DNA of 64,000 bases from Euwallacea fornicatus (GCF_040115645.1 NW_027096035.1:620001-684000); one strand, 5' to 3'. Positions 11,253 to 24,467 are shown, counted from the stretch's first letter. Notes: generated by a model not told the origin, from the letters alone. Translations and numbers: made by a program.

Positions 11253-12889
11253 TGTTTAACAAATTTGGTCCTCATTTGCCGAAGTTATCGAGCTTCAAAA
11301 TTTGAAAAGTCACAAAAGTTGTGTGTTTGAGCAATTAAAGTACTATTTTTCTTGGAAATTCGACAAGATGCAATCATGATGTGTTGTGACATCTTAAAGA
11401 TCTCGTGGAGCTGATTAATTTGACACTTTGTTTAACAAATTTGGTCCTCATTTGCCGAAATTATCGAGCTTCAAAATTTGAAAAGTCACAAAAGTTGTGT
11501 GTTTGAGCAATTAAAGTACTATTTTTCTTGGAAATGCAACAAGATGCAATCATGATGTGTTGTGACATCTTAAAGATCTCGTGGAGCTGATTAATTTGAC
11601 ACTTTGTTTAACAAATTTGGTCCTCATTTGCCGAAGTTATCGAGCTTCAAAATTTGAAAAGTCACAAAAGTTGTGTGTTTGAGCAATTAAAGTACTATTT
11701 TTCTTGGAAATGCAACAAGATGCAATCATGATGTGTTGTGACATCTTAAAGATCTCGTGGAGCTGATTAATTTGACACTTTGTTTAACAAATTTGGTCCT
11801 CATTTGCCGAAGTTATCGAGCTTCAAAATTTGAAAAGTCACAAAAGTTGTGTGTTTGAGCAATTAAAGTACTATTTTTCTGTGAAATGCAACAAGATGCA
11901 ATCATGATGTGTTGTGACATCTTAAAGATCTCGTGGAGCTGATTAATTTGACACTTTGTTTAACAAATTTGGTCCTCATTTGCCGAAGTTATCGAGCTTC
12001 AAAATTTGAAAAGTCACAAAAGTTGTGTGTTTGAGCACTTAAAGTACTATTTTTCATGGAAATTCAACAAGATGCTATCATGATGTGTTGTGACATCTTA
12101 AAGATCTCGTGGAGCTGATTAATTTGACACTTTGTTTAAGAAATTTGGTCCACAATTCCCGAAGTTATCGAGCTTCAAAATTTGAAAAGTCACAAAAGTT
12201 GTGTGTTTGAGCACTTAAAGTACTATTTTTCATGGAAATTCAACAAGATGCAATCATGATGTGTTGTGACATCTTAAAGATCTCGTGGAGCTGATTAATT
12301 TGACACTTTGTTTAACAACCTTGGTCGACAATTCCCGAAGTTATCGAGTTTCAAAGTTTGAAAAGTCACAAAAGTTGTGTGTTTGAGCACTTAAAGTACT
12401 ATTTTTCATGGAAATTCAACAAGATGCTATCATGATGTGTTGTGACATCTTGAAGATCTCGTCGAGCTGATTAATTTGACACTTTGTTTAACAAATTTGG
12501 TCCTCATTTGCCGAAGTTATCGAGCTTCAAAATTTGAAAAGTCACAAAAGTTGTGTGTTTGAGCACTTAAAGTACTATTTTTCATGGAAATTCAACAAGA
12601 TGCTATCATGATGTGTTGTGACATCTTAAAGATCTCGTGGAGCTGATTAATTTGACACTTTGTTTAAGAAATTTGGTCCACAATTCCCGAAGTTATCGAG
12701 CTTCAAAATTTGAAAAGTCACAAAAGTTGTGTGTTTGAGCAATTAAAGTACTATTTTTCTTGGAAATGCAACAAGATGCAATCATGATGTGTTGTGAAAT
12801 CTTAAAGATCTCGTCGAGCTGATTAATTTGACACTTTGTTTAACAAATTTGGTCGACAATTCCCGAAGTTATCGAGCTTCAAAATTTGA

Positions 12890-12903
12890 AAAGTCACAAA
12901 GTT
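12890..12903 (+). repeat. Single-base deletion in one monomer
   Basis: The normal cacaaaagttg reads cacaaagttg here, with one a fewer in the run. The phase of all following monomers shifts by -1, which the spacing between the first two D monomers confirms (15 x 176 minus 1). Confidence 0.9.
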
Positions 12904-13551
12904 GTGTGTTTGAGCAATTAAAGTCCTATTTTTCTTGGAAATGCAACAAGATGCAATCATGATGTGTTGTGACATCTTAAAGATCTCGTGGAGCTGATTA
13001 ATTTGACACTTTGTTTAACAAATTTGGTCCTCATTTGCCGAAGTTATCGAGCTTCAAAATTTGAAAAGTCACAAAAGTTGTGTGTTTGAGCAATTAAAGT
13101 ACTATTTTTCTTGAAAATGCAACAAGATGCAATCATGATGTGTTGTGACATCTTAAAGATCTCGTGAAGCTGATTAATTTGACACTTTGTTTAACAAATT
13201 TGGTCCTCATTTGCCGAAGTTATCGAGCTTCAAAATTTGAAAAGTCACAAAAGTTGTGTGTTTGAGCACTTAAAGTACTATTTTTCATGGAAATTCAACA
13301 AGATGCTATCATGATGTGTTGTGACATCTTAAAGATCTCGTGGAGCTGATTAATTTGACACTTTGTTTAACAAATTTGGTCCTCATTTGCCGAAGTTATC
13401 GAGCTTCAAAATTTGAAAAGTCACAAAAGTTGTATGTTTGAGCACTTCAAGTACTATTTTTCTTGGAAATTCAACAAGATGCAATCATGAAGTGTTGTGA
13501 AATCTTAAAGATCTCGTCGAGCTGATTAATTTGACATTTTGTTTAAGAAAT

Positions 13552-13727
13552 TTGGTCGACAATTCCCGAAGTTATCGAGCTTCAAAATTTGAAAAGTCAC
13601 AAAAGTTGTGTGTTTGAGCACTTAAAGTACTATTTTTCTTGGATATCCAACAAGATGCAATAATGAATTGTTGTGAGATCCTAAAAATCTCGTCGAGCTG
13701 ATTAATTTGACACTTTGTTTAACAATC
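13552..13727 (+). repeat. D monomer 2
   Basis: Gac-start D copy, 15 monomers minus one base after the first, inside the duplicated block 13348-13891. Confidence 0.9.
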
Positions 13728-14079
13728 TTTGTCGACAATTCCCGAAGTTATCGAGCTTCAAAATTTGAAAAGTCACAAAAGTTGTGTGTTTGAGCAATTA
13801 AAGTACTATTTTTCTTGGAAATTCGACAAGATGCAATCATGATGTGTTGTGAAATCTTAAAGATCTCGTCGAGCTGATTAATTTGACACTTTGTTTAAGA
13901 AATTTGGTCCACAATTCCCGAAGTTATCGAGCTTCAAAATTTGAAAAGTCACAAAAGTTGTGTGTTTGAGCAATTAAAGTACTATTTTTCTTGGAAATTC
14001 GACAAGATGCAATCATGATGTGTTGTGAAATCTTAAAGATCTCGTCGAGCTGATTAATTTGACACTTTGTTTAAGAAAT

Positions 14080-14255
14080 TTGGTCCACAATTCCCGAAGT
14101 TATCGAGCTTCAAAATTTGAAAAGTCACAAAAGTTGTGTGTTTGAGCACTTAAAGTACTATTTTTCTTGGATATCCAACAAGATGCAATAATGAATTGTT
14201 GTGAGATCCTAAAAATCTCGTCGAGCTGATTAATTTGACACTTTGTTTAACAATC
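14080..14255 (+). repeat. D monomer 3
   Basis: D copy with a cac start, three monomers after D 2. Its neighbour leads into the six-monomer duplication at 14432. Confidence 0.9.
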
Positions 14256-14431
14256 TTTGTCGACAATTCCCGAAGTTATCGAGCTTCAAAATTTGAAAAG
14301 TCACAAAAGTTGTGTGTTTGAGCAATTAAAGTACTATTTTTCTTGGAAATGCAACAAGATGCAATCATGATGTGTTGTGACATCTTAAAGATCTCGTGGA
14401 GCTGATTAATTTGACACTTTGTTTAACAAAT

Positions 14432-15487
14432 TTGTTCCTCATTTGCCGAAGTTATCGAGCTTCAAAATTTGAAAAGTCACAAAAGTTGTGTGTTTGAGCA
14501 ATTAAAGTACTATTTTTCTTGGAAATGCAACAAGATGCAATCATGATGTGTTGTGACATCTTAAAGATCTCGTGGAGCTGATTAATTTGACACTTTGTTT
14601 AACAACCTTGGTCGACAATTCCCGAAGTTATCGAGCTTCAAAATTTGAAAAGACACAAAAGTTGTGTGTTTGTGCACTTAAAGTACTATTTTTCATGGAA
14701 ATTCAACAAGATGCTATCATGATGTGTTGTGACATCTTAAAGATCTCGTGGAGCTGATTAATTTGACACTTTCTTTAACAAATTTGGTCCTCATTTGCCG
14801 AAGTTATCGAGCTTCAAAATTTGAAAAGTCACAAAAGTTGTGTGTTTGAGCAATTAAAGTACTATTTTTCATGGAAATTCAACAAGATGCTATCATGATG
14901 TGTTGTGACATCTTAAAGATCTCGTGGAGCTGATTAATTAGACTCTTTGTTTAACAAATTTGGTCCTCATTTGCCGAAGTTATCGAGCTTCAAAATTTGA
15001 AAAGTCACAAAAGTTGTGTGTTTGAGCAATTAAAGTACTATTTTTCTTGGAAATTCGACAAGATGCAATCATGATGTGTTGTGACATCTTAAAGATCTCG
15101 TGGAGCTGATTAATTTGACACTTTGTTTAACAACCTTGGTCGACAATTCCCGAAGTTATCGAGCTTCAAAATTTGAAAAGACACAAAAGTTGTGTGTTTG
15201 TGCACTTAAAGTACTATTTTTCATGGAAATTCAACAAGATGCTATCATGATGTGTTGTGACATCTTAAAGATCTCGTGGAGCTGATTAATTTGACACTTT
15301 GTTTAACAACCTTGGTCGACAATTCCCGAAGTTATCGAGCTTCAAAATTTGAAAAGACACAAAAGTTGTGTGTTTGTGCACTTAAAGTACTATTTTTCAT
15401 GGAAATTCAACAAGATGCTATCATGATGTGTTGTGACATCTTAAAGATCTCGTGGAGCTGATTAATTTGACACTTTGTTTAACAAAT
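14432..15487 (+). repeat. Six-monomer tandem duplication, copy 1
   Basis: This 1056-bp block is followed at once by a second copy at 15488-16541. Both contain, in order, the ttgttcctc start (14432 and 15488), a gacacaaaag/tttgtgcac monomer, a tttctttaac junction, an attagactc junction, and two further gacacaaaag/tttgtgcac monomers. I saw no difference on reading both. The second copy ends where aacaaattt becomes aacagattt at about 16540. Confidence 0.85.
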
Positions 15488-16541
15488 TTGTTCCTCATTT
15501 GCCGAAGTTATCGAGCTTCAAAATTTGAAAAGTCACAAAAGTTGTGTGTTTGAGCAATTAAAGTACTATTTTTCTTGGAAATGCAACAAGATGCAATCAT
15601 GATGTGTTGTGACATCTTAAAGATCTCGTGGAGCTGATTAATTTGACACTTTGTTTAACAACCTTGGTCGACAATTCCCGAAGTTATCGAGCTTCAAAAT
15701 TTGAAAAGACACAAAAGTTGTGTGTTTGTGCACTTAAAGTACTATTTTTCATGGAAATTCAACAAGATGCTATCATGATGTGTTGTGACATCTTAAAGAT
15801 CTCGTGGAGCTGATTAATTTGACACTTTCTTTAACAAATTTGGTCCTCATTTGCCGAAGTTATCGAGCTTCAAAATTTGAAAAGTCACAAAAGTTGTGTG
15901 TTTGAGCAATTAAAGTACTATTTTTCATGGAAATTCAACAAGATGCTATCATGATGTGTTGTGACATCTTAAAGATCTCGTGGAGCTGATTAATTAGACT
16001 CTTTGTTTAACAAATTTGGTCCTCATTTGCCGAAGTTATCGAGCTTCAAAATTTGAAAAGTCACAAAAGTTGTGTGTTTGAGCAATTAAAGTACTATTTT
16101 TCTTGGAAATTCGACAAGATGCAATCATGATGTGTTGTGACATCTTAAAGATCTCGTGGAGCTGATTAATTTGACACTTTGTTTAACAACCTTGGTCGAC
16201 AATTCCCGAAGTTATCGAGCTTCAAAATTTGAAAAGACACAAAAGTTGTGTGTTTGTGCACTTAAAGTACTATTTTTCATGGAAATTCAACAAGATGCTA
16301 TCATGATGTGTTGTGACATCTTAAAGATCTCGTGGAGCTGATTAATTTGACACTTTGTTTAACAACCTTGGTCGACAATTCCCGAAGTTATCGAGCTTCA
16401 AAATTTGAAAAGACACAAAAGTTGTGTGTTTGTGCACTTAAAGTACTATTTTTCATGGAAATTCAACAAGATGCTATCATGATGTGTTGTGACATCTTAA
16501 AGATCTCGTGGAGCTGATTAATTTGACACTTTGTTTAACAG
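15488..16541 (+). repeat. Six-monomer tandem duplication, copy 2
   Basis: Second copy of the block described at 14432. Its variant monomers lie exactly 1056 bases after their counterparts, which marks a very recent unequal exchange. Its right part is also inside the longer 2-kb duplication beginning at 15667. Confidence 0.85.
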
Positions 16542-17730
16542 ATTTGGTCCTCATTTGCCGAAGTTATCGAGCTTCAAAATTTGAAAAGTGACAAAAGTTG
16601 TATGTTTGAGCAATTAAAGTACTATTTTTCTTGGAAATGCAACAAGATGCAATCATGATGTGTTGTGACATCTTAAAGATCTCGTGGAGCTGATTAATTT
16701 GACACTTTGTTTAACAAATTTGGTCCTCATTTGCCGAAGTTATCGAGCTTCAAAATTTGAAAAGTCACAAAAGTTGTGTGTTTGAGCAATTAAAGTACTA
16801 TTTTTCTTGGAAATGCAACAAGATGCAATCATGATGTGTTGTGACATCTTAAAGATCTCGTGGAGCTGATTAATTTGACACTTTGTTTAACAACCTTGGT
16901 CGACAATTCCCGAAGTTTTCGAGTTTGAAAGTTTGAAAAGTCATAAAAGTTGTATGTTTGAGCACTTAAAGTACTATTTTTCTTGGAAATTCGACAAGAT
17001 GCAATCATGATGTGTTGTGACATCTTAAAGATCTCGTGGAGCTGATTAATTTGACACTTTGTTTAACAAATTTGGTCCTCATTTGCCGAAGTTATCGAGC
17101 TTCAAAGTTTGAAAAGTCACAAAAGTTGTGTGTTTGAGCACATAAAGTACTATTTTTCATGGAAATCCAACAAGATGCAATCATGATGTGTTGTGACACC
17201 TTAAAGATCTCGTGGAGCTGATTAATTTGACACTTTGTTTAACAACCTTGGTCGACAATTCCCGAAGTTATCGAGCTTCAAAATTTGAAAAGACACAAAA
17301 GTTGTGTGTTTGTGCACTTAAAGTACTATTTTTCATGGAAATTCAACAAGATGCTATCATGATGTGTTGTGACATCTTAAAGATCTCGTGGAGCTGATTA
17401 ATTTGACACTTTGTTTAACAAATTTGGTCCTCATTTGCCGAAGTTATCGAGCTTCAAAATTTGAAAAGTGACAAAAGTTGTATGTTTGAGCAATTAAAGT
17501 ACTATTTTTCTTGGAAATGCAACAAGATGCAATCATGATGTGTTGTGACATCTTAAAGATCTCGTGGAGCTGATTAATTTGACACTTTGTTTAACAAATT
17601 TGGTCCTCATTTGCCGAAGTTATCGAGCTTCAAAATTTGAAAAGTCACAAAAGTTGTGTGTTTGAGCAATTAAAGTACTATTTTTCTTGGAAATGCAACA
17701 AGATGCAATCATGATGTGTTGTGACATCTT
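15667..17730 (+). repeat. 2.06-kb segmental duplication, copy 1
   Basis: This segment matches 17956-20019 with a constant offset of 2289 bases (13 monomers plus one inserted base). It contains tttctttaac, attagactc, aacagattt and gttttcgagtttg marks in the same order. I saw two single-base differences: cataaag at about 17141 against cttaaag, and a c replacing a t near 18390 in copy 2. Copy 1 ends where cttgaag begins at about 17730. Confidence 0.88.
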
Positions 17731-17776
17731 GAAGATCTCGTCGAGCTGATTAATTTGACACTTTGTTTTTAGAAAT

Positions 17777-17952
17777 TTGGTCCACAATTCCCGAAGTTAT
17801 CGAGCTTCAAAATTTGAAAAGTCACAAAAGTTGTGTGTTTGAGCAATTAAAGTACTATTTTTCTTGGATATCCAACAAGATGCAATAATGAATTGTTGTG
17901 AGATCCTAAAAATCTCGTCGAGCTGATTAATTTGACACTTTGTTTAACAATC
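17777..17952 (+). repeat. D monomer 4
   Basis: Cac-start D copy with gcaatt in place of gcactt. It follows the first tttttagaaattt insertion and sits between the two halves of the 2.06-kb duplication. Confidence 0.9.
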
Positions 17953-17955
17953 TTT

Positions 17956-20019
17956 GTCGACAATTCCCGAAGTTATCGAGCTTCAAAATTTGAAAAGACA
18001 CAAAAGTTGTGTGTTTGTGCACTTAAAGTACTATTTTTCATGGAAATTCAACAAGATGCTATCATGATGTGTTGTGACATCTTAAAGATCTCGTGGAGCT
18101 GATTAATTTGACACTTTCTTTAACAAATTTGGTCCTCATTTGCCGAAGTTATCGAGCTTCAAAATTTGAAAAGTCACAAAAGTTGTGTGTTTGAGCAATT
18201 AAAGTACTATTTTTCATGGAAATTCAACAAGATGCTATCATGATGTGTTGTGACATCTTAAAGATCTCGTGGAGCTGATTAATTAGACTCTTTGTTTAAC
18301 AAATTTGGTCCTCATTTGCCGAAGTTATCGAGCTTCAAAATTTGAAAAGTCACAAAAGTTGTGTGTTTGAGCAATTAAAGTACTATTTTCCTTGGAAATT
18401 CGACAAGATGCAATCATGATGTGTTGTGACATCTTAAAGATCTCGTGGAGCTGATTAATTTGACACTTTGTTTAACAACCTTGGTCGACAATTCCCGAAG
18501 TTATCGAGCTTCAAAATTTGAAAAGACACAAAAGTTGTGTGTTTGTGCACTTAAAGTACTATTTTTCATGGAAATTCAACAAGATGCTATCATGATGTGT
18601 TGTGACATCTTAAAGATCTCGTGGAGCTGATTAATTTGACACTTTGTTTAACAACCTTGGTCGACAATTCCCGAAGTTATCGAGCTTCAAAATTTGAAAA
18701 GACACAAAAGTTGTGTGTTTGTGCACTTAAAGTACTATTTTTCATGGAAATTCAACAAGATGCTATCATGATGTGTTGTGACATCTTAAAGATCTCGTGG
18801 AGCTGATTAATTTGACACTTTGTTTAACAGATTTGGTCCTCATTTGCCGAAGTTATCGAGCTTCAAAATTTGAAAAGTGACAAAAGTTGTATGTTTGAGC
18901 AATTAAAGTACTATTTTTCTTGGAAATGCAACAAGATGCAATCATGATGTGTTGTGACATCTTAAAGATCTCGTGGAGCTGATTAATTTGACACTTTGTT
19001 TAACAAATTTGGTCCTCATTTGCCGAAGTTATCGAGCTTCAAAATTTGAAAAGTCACAAAAGTTGTGTGTTTGAGCAATTAAAGTACTATTTTTCTTGGA
19101 AATGCAACAAGATGCAATCATGATGTGTTGTGACATCTTAAAGATCTCGTGGAGCTGATTAATTTGACACTTTGTTTAACAACCTTGGTCGACAATTCCC
19201 GAAGTTTTCGAGTTTGAAAGTTTGAAAAGTCATAAAAGTTGTATGTTTGAGCACTTAAAGTACTATTTTTCTTGGAAATTCGACAAGATGCAATCATGAT
19301 GTGTTGTGACATCTTAAAGATCTCGTGGAGCTGATTAATTTGACACTTTGTTTAACAAATTTGGTCCTCATTTGCCGAAGTTATCGAGCTTCAAAGTTTG
19401 AAAAGTCACAAAAGTTGTGTGTTTGAGCACTTAAAGTACTATTTTTCATGGAAATCCAACAAGATGCAATCATGATGTGTTGTGACACCTTAAAGATCTC
19501 GTGGAGCTGATTAATTTGACACTTTGTTTAACAACCTTGGTCGACAATTCCCGAAGTTATCGAGCTTCAAAATTTGAAAAGACACAAAAGTTGTGTGTTT
19601 GTGCACTTAAAGTACTATTTTTCATGGAAATTCAACAAGATGCTATCATGATGTGTTGTGACATCTTAAAGATCTCGTGGAGCTGATTAATTTGACACTT
19701 TGTTTAACAAATTTGGTCCTCATTTGCCGAAGTTATCGAGCTTCAAAATTTGAAAAGTGACAAAAGTTGTATGTTTGAGCAATTAAAGTACTATTTTTCT
19801 TGGAAATGCAACAAGATGCAATCATGATGTGTTGTGACATCTTAAAGATCTCGTGGAGCTGATTAATTTGACACTTTGTTTAACAAATTTGGTCCTCATT
19901 TGCCGAAGTTATCGAGCTTCAAAATTTGAAAAGTCACAAAAGTTGTGTGTTTGAGCAATTAAAGTACTATTTTTCTTGGAAATGCAACAAGATGCAATCA
20001 TGATGTGTTGTGACATCTT
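17956..20019 (+). repeat. 2.06-kb segmental duplication, copy 2
   Basis: Counterpart of 15667-17730, separated from it by 225 bases that hold D monomer 4 and the first tail insertion. Part of it (about 18615-19484) is duplicated again five monomers on (about 19495-20364), with aacagattt against aacaaattt at 18830 and 19710 as the visible difference. Confidence 0.88.
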
Positions 20020-21298
20020 AAAGATCTCGTGGAGCTGATTAATTTGACACTTTGTTTAACAACCTTGGTCGACAATTCCCGAAGTTTTCGAGTTTGAAAG
20101 TTTGAAAAGTCATAAAAGTTGTATGTTTGAGCACTTAAAGTACTATTTTTCTTGGAAATTCGACAAGATGCAATCATGATGTGTTGTGACATCTTAAAGA
20201 TCTCGTGGAGCTGATTAATTTGACACTTTGTTTAACAAATTTGGTCCTCATTTGCCGAAGTTATCGAGCTTCAAAGTTTGAAAAGTCACAAAAGTTGTGT
20301 GTTTGAGCACTTAAAGTACTATTTTTCATGGAAATCCAACAAGATGCAATCATGATGTGTTGTGAAATCTTATAGATCTCGTGGAGCTGATTAATTTGAC
20401 ACTTTGTTTAACAAATTTGGTCCTCATTTGCCGAAGTTATCGAGCTTCAAAGTTTGAAAAGTCACAAAAGTTGTGTGTTTGAGCACTTAAAGTACTATTT
20501 TTCATGGAAATCCAACAAGATGCAATCATGATGTGTTGTGAAATCTTAAAGATCTCGTGGAGCTGATTAATTTGACACTTTCTTTAACAAATTTGGTCCT
20601 CATTTGCCGAAGTTATCGAGCTTCAAAATTTGAAAAGTCACAAAAGTTGTGTGTTTGAGCAATTAAAGTACTATTTTTCATGGAAATTCAACAAGATGCT
20701 ATCATGATGTGTTGTGACATCTTAAAGATCTCGTGGAGCTGATTAATTAGACTCTTTGTTTAACAAATTTGGTCCTCATTTGCCGAAGTTATCGAGCTTC
20801 AAAATTTGAAAAGTCAGAAAAGTTGTGTGTTTAAGCAATTAAAGTACTATTTTTCATGGAAATTCAACAAGATGCTATCATGATGTGTTGTGACATCTTG
20901 AAGATCTCGTCGAGCTGATTAATTTGACACTTTGTTTTTAGAAATTTGGTCCACAATTCCCGAAGTTATCGAGCTTCAAAATTTGAAAAGTCACAAAAGT
21001 TGTGTGTTTGAGCACTTAAAGTACTATTTTTCTTGGATATCCAACAAGATGCAATCATGATGTGTTGTGACATCTTAAAGATCTCGTGGAGCTGATTAAT
21101 TTGACACTTTGTTTAACAATCTTTGTCGACAATTCCCGAAGTTATCGAGCTTCAAAATTTGAAAAGTCACATAAGTTGTGTGTTTGAGCACTTAAAGTAC
21201 TATTTTTCATGGAAATTCAACAAGATGCTATCATGATGTGTTGTGACATCTTGAAGATCTCGTCGAGCTGATTAATTTGACACTTTGTTTTTAGAAAT

Positions 21299-21474
21299 TT
21301 GGTCCACAATTCCCGAAGTTATCGAGCTTCAAAATTTGAAAAGTCACAAAAGTTGTGTGTTTGAGCAATTAAAGTACTATTTTTCTTGGATATCCAACAA
21401 GATGCAATAATGAATTGTTGTGAGATCCTAAAAATCTCGTCGAGCTGATTAATATGACACTTTGTTTAACAATC
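21299..21474 (+). repeat. D monomer 5
   Basis: Cac-start, gcaatt D copy like D 4, again just after a tail insertion. It carries a private attaatatgac change at about 21449. Confidence 0.9.
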
Positions 21475-22454
21475 TTTGTCGACAATTCCCGAAGTTATCG
21501 AGCTTCAAAATTTGAAAAGTCACAAAAGTTGTGTGTTTGAGCACTTAAAGTACCATTTTTCTTGGATATCCAACAAGATGCAATCATGATGTGTTGTGAC
21601 ATCTTAAAGATCTCGTGGAGCTGATTAATTTGACACTTTGTTTAACAATCTTTGTCGACAATTCCCGAAGTTATCGAGCTTCAAAATTTGAAAAGTCACA
21701 TAAGTTGTGTGTTTGAGCACTTAAAGTACTATTTTTCTTGGAAATTCAACAAGATGAAATCATGATGTGTTGTGACATCTTAATGATCTCGTGGCGCTGA
21801 TTAATTTGACACTTTGTTTAACAAATTTGGTCCTCATTTGCCGAAGTTATCGAGCTTCAACGTTTGAAAAGTCACAAAAGTTATGTGTTTGAGCACTTAA
21901 AGTACTGTTTTTCTTGGAAATCCAACAAGATGCAATCATGATGTGTTGTGAAATCTTAAAGATCTCGTCGAGCTGATTAATTTGACACTTTGTTTAAGAA
22001 ATTTGGTCGACAATTCCCGAAGTTATCGAGCTTCAAAATTTGAAAAGTCACAAAAGTTTTGTGTTTGAGCAATTAAAGTACTATTTTTCATGGAAATTCA
22101 ACAAGATGCTATCATGATGTGTTGTGACATCTTGAAGATCTCGTCGAGCTGATTAATTTGACACTTTGTTTTTAGAAATTTGGTCCACAATTCCCGAAGT
22201 TATCGAGCTTCAAAATTTGAAAAGTCACAAAAGTTGTGTGTTTGAGCAATTAAAGTACTATTTTTCTTGGAAATTCGACAAGATGCAATCATGATGTGTT
22301 GTGACATCTTAAAGATCTCGTGGAGCTGATTAATTTGACACTTTGTTTAACAATCTTTGTCGACAATTCCCGAAGTTATCGAGCTTCAAAATTTGAAAAG
22401 TCACAAAAGTTGTGTGTTTGAGCAATTAAAGTACTATTTTTCTTGGAAATTCGA

Positions 22455-24400
22455 CAAGATGCAATCATGATGTGTTGTGAAATCTTAAAGATCTCGTAGA
22501 GCTGATTAATTTGACTCTTTGTTTAACAAATTTGGTCCTCATTTGCCGAAGTTATCGAGCTTCAACGTTTGAAAAGTCACAAAAGTTATGTGTTTGAGCA
22601 CTTAAAGTACTATTTTTCTTGGAAATTCAACAAGATGCAATCATGATGTGTTGTGAAATCTTAAAGATCTCGTGGAGCTGATTAATTTGACACTTTGTTT
22701 AACAAATTTGGTCCTCATTTGCCGAAGTTATCGAGCTTCAAAATTTGAAAAGTCACAAAAGTTGTGTGTTTGAGCACTTAAAGTACTATTTTTCTTGGAA
22801 ATTCCGCAAGATGCAATCATGATGTGTTGTGAAATCTTAAAGATCTCGTCGAGCTGATTAATTTGACACTTTGTTTAAGAAATTTGGTCCTCATTTGCCG
22901 AAGTTATCGAGCTTCAAAATTTGAAAAGTCACAAAAGTTGTGTGTTTGAGCACTTAAAGTACTATTTTTCTTGGAAATTCCACAAGATGCAATCATGATG
23001 TGTTGTGAAATCTTAAAGATCTCGTCGAGCTGATTAATTTGACACTTTGTTTAAGAAATTTGGTCCTCATTTGCCGAAGTTATCGAGCTTCAAAATTTGA
23101 AAAGTCACAAAAGTTGTGTGTTTGAGCACTTAAAGTACTATTTTTCTTGGAAATTCCACAAGATGCAATCATGATGTGTTGTGAAATCTTAAAGATCTCG
23201 TGGAGCTGATTAATTTGACACTTCGTTTAAGAAATTTGATCGACAATTCCCGAAGTTATCGAGCTTCAAAATTTGAAAAGTCACAAAAGTTGTGTGTTTG
23301 AGCACTTAAAGTACTATTTTTCTTGGAAATTCAACAAGATGCAATCATGATGTGTTGTGACATCTTAAAGATCTCGTGGAGCTGATTAATTTGACACTTT
23401 GTTTAAGAAATTTGGTCCACAATTCCCGAAGTTATCGAGCTTCAAAATTTGAAAAGTCACAAAAGTTGTGTGTTTGAGCACTTAAAGTACTATTTTTCTT
23501 GGATATCCAACAAGATGCAATAATGAATTGTTGTGAGATCCTAAAAATCTCGTCGAGCTGATTAATTTGACACTATGTTTAACAATCTTTGTCGACAATT
23601 CCCGAAGTTATCGAGCTTCAAAGTTTGAAAAGTCACAAAAGTTGTGTGTTTGAGCACTTAAAGTACTATTTTTCATGGAAATCCAACAAGATGCAATCAT
23701 GATGTGTTGTGAAATCTTAAAGATCTCGTGGAGCTGATTAATTTGACACTTTCTTTAACAAATTTGGTCCTCATTTGCCGAAGTTATCGAGCTTCAAAGT
23801 TTGAAAAGTCACAAAAGTTATGTGTTTGAGCACTTAAAGTACTGTTTTTCTTGGAAATCCAACAAGATGCAATCATGATGTGTTGTGACATCTTAAAGAT
23901 CTCGTGGAGCTGATTAATTTGACACTTTGTTTAAGAAATTTGATCGACAATTCCCGAAGTTATCGAGCTTCAAAATTTGAAAAGTCACAAAAGTTGTGTG
24001 TTTGAGCACTTAAAGTACTATTTTTCTTGGAAATTCAACAAAATGCAATCATGATGTGTTGTGACATCTTAAAGATCTCGTCGAGCTGATTAATTTGACT
24101 CTTTGTTTAACAAATTTGGTCCTCATTTGCCGAAGTTATCGAGCTTCAAAATTTGAAAAGTCACAAAAGTTGTGTGTTTGAGCAATTAAAGTACTATTTT
24201 TCTTGGAAATCCAACAAGATGCAATCATGATGTGTTGTGACATCTTAAAGATCTCGTGGAGCTGATTAATTTGACACTTTGTTTAAGAAATTTGATCGAC
24301 AATTCCCGAAGTTATCGAGCTTCAAAATTTGAAAAGTCACAAAAGTTGTGTGTTTGAGCACTTAAAGTACTATTTTTCTTGGATATCCAACAAGATGCAA
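22455..24400 (+). repeat. 1.95-kb duplicated block, copy 1
   Basis: Matches 27732-29677 at an offset of 5277 bases (30 monomers minus three bases lost between them). Shared marks in order: gtagagctg, gactcttt, caacgtttg, attccgc, two attccac copies, D monomer, cactatg tail, tttctttaac and caaaatgca. Differences seen: cttcgttt at 23224 against ctttgttt, and caatcat at 24048 against cactcat at 29325. Confidence 0.87.
23412..23587 (+). repeat. D monomer 6
   Basis: First D copy with the cactatg tail that marks most later D copies. Its duplicate is D 9. Confidence 0.9.
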
Positions 24401-24467
24401 TAATGAATTGTTGTGAGATCCTAAAAATCTCGTCGAGCTGATTAATTTGACATTTTGTTTAACAATC
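24292..24467 (+). repeat. D monomer 7
   Basis: D copy with a gatcgac start and gacatttt tail. The next monomer carries the two-base deletion. Its counterpart near 29570 is a chimera that lost the D centre. Confidence 0.9.

Larger units (their letters stand above)
17765..22175 (+). repeat. Four copies of a one-base tail insertion
   Basis: The usual tttgtttaagaaattt junction reads tttgtttttagaaattt at 17765, 20934, 21287 and 22168. Each adds one base, giving a local 177-bp repeat. The gaps are 18, 2 and 5 monomers plus one base. In all four the upstream monomer has cttgaagatctcgtcgag, so the mutation travelled with its background. I found it nowhere else in the window. Confidence 0.88.
10737..22454 (+). 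repeat. Array domain II: first D monomers, recent block duplications
   Basis: About 66 monomers. This domain introduces D monomers, a cluster of monomers pairing gacacaaaag with tttgtgcac, tails with tttctttaac and attagactc, and four copies of a one-base insertion in the tail. It holds the most obvious recent tandem duplications in the window. Edges are approximate because variants overlap with neighbouring domains. Confidence 0.7.

Noticed and set aside
14572..19686. Ten identical 61-codon open frames on the plus strand (14572, 15100, 15276 and others), opening with MELINL
   Set aside because: They begin at a gtg codon, cross a monomer junction, and exist only in monomers with gacacaaaag and tttgtgcac. 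Copies are identical because the satellite is duplicated. There is no recognisable domain, and the 176-bp period is not a multiple of three.
16829..20192. Three 64-codon minus-strand frames (16829-17023, 19118-19312, 19998-20192), opening with MSQHIM
   Set aside because: These are the three duplicated gttttcgagtttg monomers, where a base change removes a stop. They have no domain and no coding signature.
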